A stretch of 15,848 bases of DNA, from the NCBI GenBank assembly GCA_030618945.1, contig JAUXCI010000024.1, forward strand, positions 1 to 15,848, in the 5' to 3' direction. The notes under the pieces were generated by a model. It searched no databases and had not been told where the DNA came from. It saw only the letters and a program-made list of their open reading frames with translations. Below, one piece after another: positions 8,721 to 15,848 of the stretch; positions within the stretch are counted from its first letter, which is position 1; every line of letters begins with the position of its first letter. The DNA is from Flavobacteriaceae bacterium. GTDB lineage: Bacteria > Bacteroidota > Bacteroidia > Flavobacteriales > Flavobacteriaceae. The position numbers were made by a program, and so were the translations under genes.

Positions 8721-10061
8721 TTGTATAACCGATTTCAAACACATATCAATCAATCTTTCCCAACTTTAAAGGAGAAAAATTTATTGTTGGCCATCTCTGG
8801 AGGTGTTGATAGTATGGTTTTATGTGACCTTTTTGACAAATTAAACTTCCGGTTCGCTTTGGCTCATTGCAATTTTAACCTGCGCGGAGAGATGTCAGAT
8901 CAGGATGAGGCCTTTGTTCAAAAGGAAGCTTTAAAACGAAAGAAAGAAATTTATACTGTTTCTTTTGACACGAAGGATTTTGCTCAACAGCACAAAGTTT
9001 CAATTCAGATGGCTGCCAGGGAGCTTAGATATAATTGGTTTCAAGAGATCGTCGCTAAAAATGAATTCGACTATTTGCTTACTGCACATCACGCTGATGA
9101 CAGTTTAGAAACTTTTTTTATCAACTTATCGAGAGGAACTGGAGTCGATGGACTCATAGGTATTCCAGCAAACACATCCTGGCTTATTCGGCCCTTGCTA
9201 CCCTTTGCGAAAAATGAGATAGAGACCTATGCAAATGAAAATGCCCTGGCATGGAGAGAAGATCATAGCAATGAGGACACCAAGTATCTTAGAAATAAAA
9301 TCCGAAAGGAACTCATTCCGATTTTAAAAGAATTTAACCCGACCTTTATGGATTCTTTTTCTTCCACAATAGAGAATCTTTTAGGTAGTCGCAAAATTAT
9401 TAATGACAAAATGGATGAGGTTCGAAAAGAAGTTATAGAAACCTCTTCAAACAACCATGATGAAGGCATAAAATTCAAAGTAAAGCAATTATTGAATTAT
9501 TCAGATAATACAGCTTATCTCTATCAAATCTTTCATCCCTACGGATTTCGTCAATGGAAGGATATTCGATCCCTACTTAAAGCTCAATCAGGCAAACAGT
9601 TATATTCTAAAACACATCGACTAATCAAACATGGCAATTACCTGTTGCTTAGTACGCGCTCAGAAAAAATTGACCAATCTGAATCTTTTGAAATTTATGA
9701 AGACCAGAAATTATTAAATCTTGATAAGGGAGTGATCAAGCTCGAATCCCGTGATTTTGACTGCCATTATAAAATAAATAAAGACATTAGAACAGCTCAA
9801 TTTGATAAGGATTTGTTAAGATTTCCCCTAATTGTAAGAAAATGGAGAAAAGGCGACTATTTTTGCCCTATTGGAATGAAGGGAAAGAAAAAGCTAAGTG
9901 ATTTTTTTAAAGACGAAAAATACTCACTTTTACAAAAGGAAAATATTTGGTTACTTTGTTCCGGTGAAAACATCATTTGGTTGATCGGCAAAAGGGTTGA
10001 TAATCGATACAAAGTTACCGACAAAACAAAATTTATTTTAAACGCATCACTCGAAACATGA
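8721..10061 (+). CDS. tilS: tRNA(Ile)-lysidine synthetase
   Basis: Essential cytoplasmic ATP-dependent enzyme that converts C34 of the CAU-anticodon tRNA-Ile to lysidine, so that the tRNA reads AUA and is charged with isoleucine. The PP-loop LLLAISGGVDSMVL lies at about residues 20-33, followed by LAHCNFNLRG and the TAHHADDSLETFFINLSRGTG motif, all diagnostic for TilS. A C-terminal TilS domain (WRKGDYFCPIGMKGKKKLSDFF) completes the 446-residue protein. The frame is also open from a TTG at 8691, but that codon overlaps the -7 promoter element. Starting at TTG 8721 gives MYNRFQTHINQSFPTLKEKN, which resembles the usual N-terminus. The stop overlaps the dsbD start by four bases (ATGA), so the two are probably translated together. 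Confidence 0.95.
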   Translation: MYNRFQTHINQSFPTLKEKNLLLAISGGVDSMVLCDLFDKLNFRFALAHCNFNLRGEMSDQDEAFVQKEALKRKKEIYTVSFDTKDFAQQHKVSIQMAARELRYNWFQEIVAKNEFDYLLTAHHADDSLETFFINLSRGTGVDGLIGIPANTSWLIRPLLPFAKNEIETYANENALAWREDHSNEDTKYLRNKIRKELIPILKEFNPTFMDSFSSTIENLLGSRKIINDKMDEVRKEVIETSSNNHDEGIKFKVKQLLNYSDNTAYLYQIFHPYGFRQWKDIRSLLKAQSGKQLYSKTHRLIKHGNYLLLSTRSEKIDQSESFEIYEDQKLLNLDKGVIKLESRDFDCHYKINKDIRTAQFDKDLLRFPLIVRKWRKGDYFCPIGMKGKKKLSDFFKDEKYSLLQKENIWLLCSGENIIWLIGKRVDNRYKVTDKTKFILNASLET

Positions 10062-12094
10062 AAATCATTTCAAAGTTATTTATATTATTTTTCTTGATAG
10101 GGTCTGTTTCCAATGCCCAGATCCATAATCCTGTTGAATGGAAAACAACAGTAGAAAAAGTGAATGATTCAGAATTTAATCTTGTTATCACGGCTAACAT
10201 TGATTATGGATGGCACCTTTATTCTCAGACCGTGCCGGAAGGAGGTCCGATTCCTACCACATTTACCTTCGTAGAAAATAATAAAGCCTATGAATTCCTT
10301 GGAATTCCCACTGAAGGAGAAGGGCACGAGGAATACGACAACGTATTTGAGATGGATATTAAATATTTTGATACCCAAGCCATATTTAAACAGAAAATCA
10401 GACTTCTCACAAACGATAAAATAACTATAAAAGGATCACTTGAGTTTATGGTGTGTGATGACACTCATTGTTTACCTCCTACTGAAGTAGATCTCTCTTT
10501 TGATCTTCAAGGTCGGGCAGCGGAAGAAAAGACAACAGTTTTAGATTCAGATGCTGACAAAGGTTTTCTGGACAAAAGTAATACCACTGATGAAACGCTT
10601 GCATCTGAAACAGGAAAGGAAAAATCAAAGGTTACAGGAATCCCTAAAAAGGAAAAGCGAAAAAGTCTTTGGACATTATTTATTTTGAGCTTTTTCGCTG
10701 GGTTTGCAGCCTTATTAACACCCTGCGTTTTTCCAATGATTCCGATGACGGTAAGTTTCTTTACGAAACAAAGCAAGAACAAAGCTGTGGGAATTAGAAA
10801 TGCGATTGTTTTTGGACTGTCTATTATTTTATTATATGTGTTATTAGGAACTGTAGTTACCTCAATTTTTGGAGCCGATAGCTTAAATGCCTTATCAACC
10901 AATGTGTGGTTTAACCTGGTCTTTTTCTTATTGTTGGTCATATTTGCCATTTCCTTTTTGGGAGCTTTTGAAATTACTTTACCAAGCTCCTGGGGAACTA
11001 AAGTTGATTCACAGGCTGATAGAGGTGGCCTAATTGGCATATTTTTTATGGCCCTAGCCTTGGCCATTGTTTCTTTCTCATGTACGGGCCCAATTGTTGG
11101 CACCGCATTGGTTGCCGCAGCTGCACAAGGAGGCGTTGCTCCCGTTATTAGTATGTTCGGCTTCTCTTTGGCTATTGCACTACCCTTCTCACTTTTCGCA
11201 GCTTTTCCCGGGTGGATGAATTCTCTGCCAAAATCAGGAGGATGGTTAAACACGGTAAAAGTATTTTTGGGATTCCTTGAGCTGGCTCTGGCCTTCAAGT
11301 TTTTGTCAAATGCTGATCTTGTTTTACAAGCACACTTGTTGGAAAGAGAAGTTTTTATCGCCATCTGGATAACAATTTTTGGCGCACTGGCCTTCTATCT
11401 ATTTGGTAAAATCAAATTACCTCATGATTCTGATCTCAGTCATATTTCCGTCGGAAGATTGACGCTTGGCTTAGTAGTAATGTGTTTTACTATCTACATG
11501 GTTCCAGGGCTTTGGGGAGCTCCTTTAAAATTGATAAGTGGTTTTCCGCCACCTCTGCATTATAGTGAGTCTTCCTATGGTGTTGGTTATACCAAATTGA
11601 ATGAATCTGGTAATATTTCTGAAAGCCAAATACCCAAAGGAGCGCATTTAGGCCCTCATGATATCATATCCTTTTTAGATTATGAACAAGGTATGTCTTA
11701 CGCTAAAAAAGTCAATAAACCAGTTATGCTTGATTTTACCGGGCACGCTTGTGTAAATTGCCGTAAAATGGAAGAAAGGGTTTGGTCTGATTCCAGAGTT
11801 TTACAAACGCTTAAAAATGATATAGTCCTTATTTCTCTTTATGTTGATGACAAACGAAAATTACCCGAATCAGAACAATATATATCTTCACTAAACGGTA
11901 AAAAAGTGACTACAATTGGTAAAAAATGGAGTGAATTTCAAATTAACAAATACAAGGCTAATGCACAGCCTTATTATGTTTTACTCGATCATGAAGGGGC
12001 TAATCTAAATGAGTATTCAGCTTATAATCCGGATATTGAAATTTATTTATCCTGGCTACAAGAAGGTATCAGTAATTTTAGCCCTTCTGATTAA
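10058..12094 (+). CDS. dsbD: Thiol:disulfide interchange protein DsbD
   Basis: Inner-membrane protein that passes electrons from cytoplasmic thioredoxin to periplasmic substrates. In its 678 residues: a signal peptide (to about residue 20, ...SVSNAQ); an N-terminal DsbD-alpha domain ending in EFMVCDDTHCLPPTE, with Cys133 and Cys138; a charged linker of about 40 residues; and a membrane domain with Cys223 in LLTPCVFPMIPMTVSFF and Cys342 in VSFSCTGPIVGTAL. A C-terminal thioredoxin-like domain has the active site HACVNCRKMEE (Cys565, Cys568). The six cysteines fit the three-domain relay of the family. The N-terminal pair is spaced CxxxxC, slightly tighter than in E. coli DsbD. The gene begins inside the tilS stop (ATGA) and was probably placed in that operon by chance rather than by function. 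Confidence 0.95.
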   Translation: MKIISKLFILFFLIGSVSNAQIHNPVEWKTTVEKVNDSEFNLVITANIDYGWHLYSQTVPEGGPIPTTFTFVENNKAYEFLGIPTEGEGHEEYDNVFEMDIKYFDTQAIFKQKIRLLTNDKITIKGSLEFMVCDDTHCLPPTEVDLSFDLQGRAAEEKTTVLDSDADKGFLDKSNTTDETLASETGKEKSKVTGIPKKEKRKSLWTLFILSFFAGFAALLTPCVFPMIPMTVSFFTKQSKNKAVGIRNAIVFGLSIILLYVLLGTVVTSIFGADSLNALSTNVWFNLVFFLLLVIFAISFLGAFEITLPSSWGTKVDSQADRGGLIGIFFMALALAIVSFSCTGPIVGTALVAAAAQGGVAPVISMFGFSLAIALPFSLFAAFPGWMNSLPKSGGWLNTVKVFLGFLELALAFKFLSNADLVLQAHLLEREVFIAIWITIFGALAFYLFGKIKLPHDSDLSHISVGRLTLGLVVMCFTIYMVPGLWGAPLKLISGFPPPLHYSESSYGVGYTKLNESGNISESQIPKGAHLGPHDIISFLDYEQGMSYAKKVNKPVMLDFTGHACVNCRKMEERVWSDSRVLQTLKNDIVLISLYVDDKRKLPESEQYISSLNGKKVTTIGKKWSEFQINKYKANAQPYYVLLDHEGANLNEYSAYNPDIEIYLSWLQEGISNFSPSD

Positions 12095-12183
12095 AATGAA
12101 ATTTGGTATACAAATTGCAATACCTTGTTTCGTTATCTTATGCTAAAAGAATTTTATCAATCGTTTATAAGCATCTTTAATAT

Positions 12184-12945
12184 ATGAACAAGGTTTTACC
12201 TGTATTCTTTATATTATTTTCCACCATGATCTTTTCGCAAAATTCAGAAGTCTCATTTCAGCGTGGAGAATATTTAAAGTATAAAATTCAATACGGATTA
12301 TTGAATGCTGGTTTTTCAACTATTGAAATAGAAAACCCGCAGGATAAAAACGATTCCCTAATCCATGCCATAGGAAAAGGCTGGACTACCGGTATGGTGA
12401 AATTTTTGTTTCGTGTGGAAGATACTTATGAGAGTTATTTCGATCAAAATAGCATGCGGCCAACACACTTTATCAGAAAAGTTGATGAGGGCGGATATAC
12501 CCAGGATAAGGAGATTTATTTTGACTTTGAAAAACATCAGGCTAAAGTTATCAATCATAAAAAAGATGAGGAAAATTTCCATTTTATTCAAAACAATGTC
12601 CAAGATATGATATCCTCATTTTATTATATGAGGAATATTGATTTTACTCACTTAAAAGAAAAGGATTCAATAGATCTCAATATGTTCTTTGATGGAAAAA
12701 TGAACCCAATCAAACTGATGGTCTTAGGTCGAGAGACCCTCAAGACCAATTTTGGGCGTATCAATACCATTAAAATAAGACCTCTAGTACAAAAAGGAAG
12801 GGTATTTAGGGATGAGGAGAATGTAACCTTGTGGATAAGTGATGATCTCAATAAAATCCCCCTTAAAATAAAAGCTTCTCTACTTGTGGGCTCGGCTAAA
12901 GCTGAATTAATTGAGTATAATGGATTAGTTCACCCTTTTCCCTAA
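12184..12945 (+). CDS. Exported DUF3108 domain protein
   Basis: A 253-residue protein with a Sec signal peptide (MNKVLPVFFILFSTMIFSQ, cleavage near residue 19-20). The mature part matches the DUF3108 pattern: it opens with FQRGEYLKYKIQYGLLNAGFSTIEI, continues with GKGWTTGMVKFLFRVEDTYESYFD and FIRKVDEGGYTQDKEIYFDF, and ends with NVTLWISDDLNKIPLKIKASLLVGSAKAELIEY. The repeated strands suggest a beta-rich periplasmic or outer-membrane-associated protein, perhaps a lipid- or polymer-binding fold. The family has no settled function. It sits 89 bp after dsbD and 75 bp before the M23 lipoprotein gene, on the same strand. No catalytic residues are evident. Confidence 0.88.
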   Translation: MNKVLPVFFILFSTMIFSQNSEVSFQRGEYLKYKIQYGLLNAGFSTIEIENPQDKNDSLIHAIGKGWTTGMVKFLFRVEDTYESYFDQNSMRPTHFIRKVDEGGYTQDKEIYFDFEKHQAKVINHKKDEENFHFIQNNVQDMISSFYYMRNIDFTHLKEKDSIDLNMFFDGKMNPIKLMVLGRETLKTNFGRINTIKIRPLVQKGRVFRDEENVTLWISDDLNKIPLKIKASLLVGSAKAELIEYNGLVHPFP

Positions 12946-12986
12946 ATTTTTAACTAATCTTAAGGCCATTTATTTGTTAAAAACGA

Positions 12987-12994
12987 TAAATTTG
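12987..12994 (+). promoter_or_regulatory. TAnnTTTG -7 element upstream of the M23 peptidase gene
   Basis: TAAATTTG matches the Bacteroidota -7 consensus exactly, 26 nt before the GTG start at 13021, which predicts a leader of about 20 nt. The context TTTGCAGC resembles that of the tilS element (TTTGCGGC). A TTTG at 12973-12976 is too close to serve as the -33 box, so only the -7 element is supported. Confidence 0.5.
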
Positions 12995-13020
12995 CAGCGT
13001 TGTAAACAAATTAGTCAAAC

Positions 13021-14286
13021 GTGAAGAGAACCATTGTATTTTTTCTGGGAATAATCCTTTTTTATTCATGTCAAAAAGAACCTAAGGAAGTATCTGAAAT
13101 TGAGGTTCTTGAAGAGGAACAACCCAAAATAATTGAAGAGTTTGGGTTTGTATTGAACGACTATAAGGTCATAAAAGACACAATCAGAAAAGGGGAGAGT
13201 TTTGGTGAAATATTGGATAGGCACCATATAGATTACCCAAAAATCTACAAAATTGCCGCTGCAGCCAGAGATACTTTTGACATCAGAAGATTGAGAGCAG
13301 GAAAGCCTTATACCATCCTGGCTAAAAATGATTCAACTGAACTGGCGCAGGTTTTTATATATCAACCTAATTTGGTTGAATACTTAATCGTAGATTTTAC
13401 TGATTCCATTCAAACTAAATTTGGTCGTAAAGAAGTTAAAATTGTTGAAAAATCGGCAACTGGTATTATTGAATCTTCCTTGTCAGAAGCTATAGAAAGG
13501 CAAAACCTGAATTATATTCTGGCTCTTGAAATGAGCGATATCTACGCTTGGACAATCGATTTTTATCACCTTCAAAAAGGGGACAATTTCAAATTGATCT
13601 ATGAAGAAAAATATATAAATGATACCATCTCAGTAGGGGTTGGAAATATCAAGGCCGCCTATTTTTCACATAAAGACAACCCGATTTACGCTTTTAATTT
13701 TATCACCGATTCTACTAAAAATATCAACGATTATTACGATGAAAATGCAAAGACCCTAAGAAGGCAATTCTTAAAGTCGCCTATTAAGTTCAGTAGAATA
13801 TCCTCCAGGTATAATTTGAGAAGAAGAATTAAATACTATGGCAACAAAGTCAGAGCCCATAGAGGGACCGATTTTGCTGCGAACGTGGGTACGCCGATTC
13901 TTAGTACAGCCAACGGAACGGTTACAGAATCGCGTTATAAAGGTGGTAATGGGAATTATGTAAAGGTCAAACACAATTCAACTTATAGCACCCAGTACTT
14001 ACACATGAAAAAAAGAGCCGTGAAAAAGGGCGATTATGTGAAACAAGGCGACGTTATTGGCTATGTTGGAATGACCGGAAATACCGCTGGTCCACATGTT
14101 TGTTACAGGTTCTGGAAAAATGGAAGTCAGGTAGACCCTTTCAAACAGAAATTGCCTTCAGCCGATCCTATAAAAGAAAATTTAAAAGAAGACTATTTTG
14201 CATATATAGCCCCCTTAAAAAGCCAGATAGACAGTATTCCTACTAGTTTTCTCGAAAAGGCTGTAATTCGAAACGTTAGTCCATAA
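13021..14286 (+). CDS. M23-family (LytM-domain) peptidase lipoprotein with altered zinc-ligand motif
   Basis: Predicted envelope peptidoglycan endopeptidase or LytM-type regulator. The 421-residue protein starts at GTG 13021 and has a lipoprotein signal ending in LFYSC, so Cys17 is the likely lipidated residue. An acidic linker follows. A LysM/OapA-like segment lies at about 52-100 (IRKGESFGEILDRHHIDYPKI...LRAGKPYTIL), then a middle domain, then the M23 domain at about 275-375. The M23 signature residues are His280 and Asp284 (HRGTDFA), His328 (QYLHM) and His359 in GPHVCYRF. The usual HxH motif is HxC here, with Cys361 at the third zinc-ligand position. Cys can bind zinc, so activity is possible but not assured. 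The gene has its own -7 promoter element and is followed 27 bp later by pgi. Confidence 0.92.
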   Translation: MKRTIVFFLGIILFYSCQKEPKEVSEIEVLEEEQPKIIEEFGFVLNDYKVIKDTIRKGESFGEILDRHHIDYPKIYKIAAAARDTFDIRRLRAGKPYTILAKNDSTELAQVFIYQPNLVEYLIVDFTDSIQTKFGRKEVKIVEKSATGIIESSLSEAIERQNLNYILALEMSDIYAWTIDFYHLQKGDNFKLIYEEKYINDTISVGVGNIKAAYFSHKDNPIYAFNFITDSTKNINDYYDENAKTLRRQFLKSPIKFSRISSRYNLRRRIKYYGNKVRAHRGTDFAANVGTPILSTANGTVTESRYKGGNGNYVKVKHNSTYSTQYLHMKKRAVKKGDYVKQGDVIGYVGMTGNTAGPHVCYRFWKNGSQVDPFKQKLPSADPIKENLKEDYFAYIAPLKSQIDSIPTSFLEKAVIRNVSP

Positions 14287-14313
14287 AATATTACACATCT
14301 CAATTTGTAAAGT

Positions 14314-15848
14314 ATGTCATTAATTAATATCAATCCAACCGCAACTGATAGCTGGAAAAATCTGAACAATCATTTCAAGAAAACGCAATCCGTTCACATG
14401 AAATCTCTTTTTCAGAATGACCCAAATCGCAAAGAGAATCTATCCTTAAAATTTGAAACGCTTTCTCTTGATTTTTCTAAAAACAGAATCACAGAAGAAA
14501 CTTTAGATTATTTAATCGGTTTAGCAGAAGAATGCAAACTTGAAGATGCCATCGAAAAATACTTTGGGGGTGATGTCATAAATGTTACAGAAAATAGAGC
14601 TGTACTTCATACAGCACTGAGAAATACTGATGACAAACCCATAATGGTTGACGGCCAGGATGTAGTGCCTGAAGTAAATCAAACATTAGACAAAATCAAA
14701 GCCTTTTCAAATAAGGTTATCTCAGGTGAGTTCAAAGGTTATTCGGGGAAAAAAATAACTGATATTGTGAATATTGGCATTGGAGGATCTGATTTGGGAC
14801 CCCATATGGTTGTAGAAGGGCTTCACTATTATAAAAATCATCTTAAAACACATTTTGTTTCCAACATTGATGGGGATCATGTGGCAGAAGTATTAAAAGA
14901 ATTAAATGCTGAAACCACTCTTTTTGTCATCGTTTCAAAAACTTTTACAACACAGGAAACCCTGACCAATGCCGAAACCATCAAAAAATGGTTTTTACAA
15001 TCTGCTTCAGAAGAAGACGTCAAACACAATTTTGTTGCTGTTTCAACCAATCTTGAAATGGTTAAGGCATTTGGTATCGCAGAGAAAAACATTTTTACTA
15101 TGTGGAATTGGGTTGGTGGCAGATATTCTTTATGGAGTGCCGTTGGTCTTTCGATTAGTCTTGCCATTGGCTTTGACAATTTCAGAAAATTTCTGGATGG
15201 GGCCCAAGCCATGGATCAACATTTTAAAAACACCAGTTTTCGGAACAATATTCCTGTGATACTGGCCATGATAAGTATATGGTATAATAATTTCTTCGAA
15301 TCAGAATCTGAAGTTGTTATCCCATATACCCAATACCTTCAAAAATTGGCCCCTTTCTTACAACAATTATCCATGGAGAGCAATGGAAAATCAGTTGACA
15401 GAGATGGAAATAAAGTGACCTATCAAACCGGAAATATCATTTGGGGAAATTCGGGCACCAACGTTCAGCATGCTTTTATGCAGCTTGTACATCAGGGAAC
15501 CAAATTGATTCCTGTTGATTTTATCGGCTATGAATCATCGCTTTATGGGAATAAAGATCATCACCAAAAGCTTATGGCAAATTATTATGCACAAGCAGAA
15601 GCCTTGTATGCCGGAAAAACGGCGGAAGAGGTTCACCTTGATATGAAATTTAATGGTGATACTCAAAAGATAAATTCCCTGCTACCTTTCAAGGTATTTG
15701 ACGGTAACAGGCCTTCAAATGCTATTTTGATCGAAAAACTGGATCCGAGAAGTCTGGGATCGCTTATTTCAGTGTATGAACACAAGACTTTTGTCCAAGG
15801 AGTAATATGGAATATTTATAGTTTTGACCAATTTGGTGTGGAATTAGG
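14314..15848 (+). CDS. pgi: Glucose-6-phosphate isomerase, 3' end cut by window
   Basis: Cytoplasmic enzyme interconverting glucose 6-phosphate and fructose 6-phosphate in glycolysis and gluconeogenesis. The 511 complete codons from ATG 14314 match the long E. coli-like form. Visible motifs are NIGIGGSDLGPHMVVEGL (sugar-phosphate binding), FVIVSKTFTTQETLTNAET, WVGGRYSLWSAVGLS, the catalytic base Glu355 in LSMESNGKSVDRDG, and His386 in SGTNVQHAFMQLVHQGTKLIP; both numbers equal those of E. coli Pgi. The frame stops at the window edge within FDQFGVELG, just before the catalytic lysine expected next in that motif. Perhaps 35 residues are missing. It lies 27 bp after the M23 gene on the same strand, with no terminator seen between them, so it may be co-transcribed. 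Confidence 0.97.
   Translation, partial: MSLININPTATDSWKNLNNHFKKTQSVHMKSLFQNDPNRKENLSLKFETLSLDFSKNRITEETLDYLIGLAEECKLEDAIEKYFGGDVINVTENRAVLHTALRNTDDKPIMVDGQDVVPEVNQTLDKIKAFSNKVISGEFKGYSGKKITDIVNIGIGGSDLGPHMVVEGLHYYKNHLKTHFVSNIDGDHVAEVLKELNAETTLFVIVSKTFTTQETLTNAETIKKWFLQSASEEDVKHNFVAVSTNLEMVKAFGIAEKNIFTMWNWVGGRYSLWSAVGLSISLAIGFDNFRKFLDGAQAMDQHFKNTSFRNNIPVILAMISIWYNNFFESESEVVIPYTQYLQKLAPFLQQLSMESNGKSVDRDGNKVTYQTGNIIWGNSGTNVQHAFMQLVHQGTKLIPVDFIGYESSLYGNKDHHQKLMANYYAQAEALYAGKTAEEVHLDMKFNGDTQKINSLLPFKVFDGNRPSNAILIEKLDPRSLGSLISVYEHKTFVQGVIWNIYSFDQFGVEL

Noticed and set aside
10507..11364. 285-codon open frame on the minus strand opposite dsbD
   Set aside because: It is the antisense of the strongly conserved DsbD membrane domain. 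Its product is low in family-like motifs, and long shadow frames are expected opposite such sequence.
12108..12131. Inverted repeat GGTAT...ATACC after dsbD as a terminator
   Set aside because: A five-bp stem with weak pairing and no run of T after it; not enough to call.
14877..15212. 111-codon minus-strand frame and a 96-codon plus-strand frame inside pgi
   Set aside because: Both are out-of-frame shadows of the well-conserved pgi coding sequence.
1..15848. A defence, secondary-metabolite or mobile-element system in the window
   Set aside because: Every sizeable stretch is explained by core metabolic or envelope genes. No toxin-antitoxin, nuclease/helicase, reverse transcriptase, transposase or integrase motif, direct repeat array or tRNA attachment site was found.

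Overview
This AT-rich window looks like ordinary core chromosome of a Bacteroidota bacterium, most likely a member of the Flavobacteriaceae. The evidence is the protein families and their variants (DsbD with a C-terminal thioredoxin domain, DUF3108 protein, M23 lipoprotein with a GPHVCYRF motif, Prc-type protease), the TAnnTTTG promoter elements, the frequent TTG/GTG starts and the near absence of Shine-Dalgarno sequences. No rRNA, tRNA, CRISPR array, insertion sequence, prophage or integrative element was seen.

Left part (1-4001). A ComEC/Rec2-type DNA-uptake channel gene runs leftwards off the window. It has an apparent frameshift in a 9-nt homopolymer near its 5' end. Diverging from it are a MATE efflux transporter and then a secreted DUF302-like protein of unknown role.

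Middle (4034-6227, minus strand). A three-gene unit runs surE, then a small three-helix membrane protein, then lpxB. surE and the small gene overlap by one base (TAATG), and a good Bacteroidota promoter lies just upstream of surE. lpxB makes the lipid A disaccharide; SurE is a 5'/3'-nucleotidase.

Right part (6469-15848, plus strand). A large Prc/Tsp-like periplasmic protease is closed by a clear intrinsic terminator. A new promoter then serves tilS (tRNA-Ile lysidine synthetase), which overlaps dsbD (thiol:disulfide interchange) by four bases. Next come a DUF3108 exported protein, an M23 peptidase lipoprotein with its own -7 promoter element, and pgi (glucose-6-phosphate isomerase), cut by the right edge just before its catalytic lysine.

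Many genes serve the envelope: lipid A synthesis, periplasmic proteolysis and redox, peptidoglycan hydrolysis, DNA uptake and efflux. I found no convincing new multi-gene system. The points most worth checking are the comEC homopolymer frameshift, the His-to-Cys change at the third zinc-ligand position of the M23 peptidase, and the uncharacterised DUF302-like and small membrane proteins.
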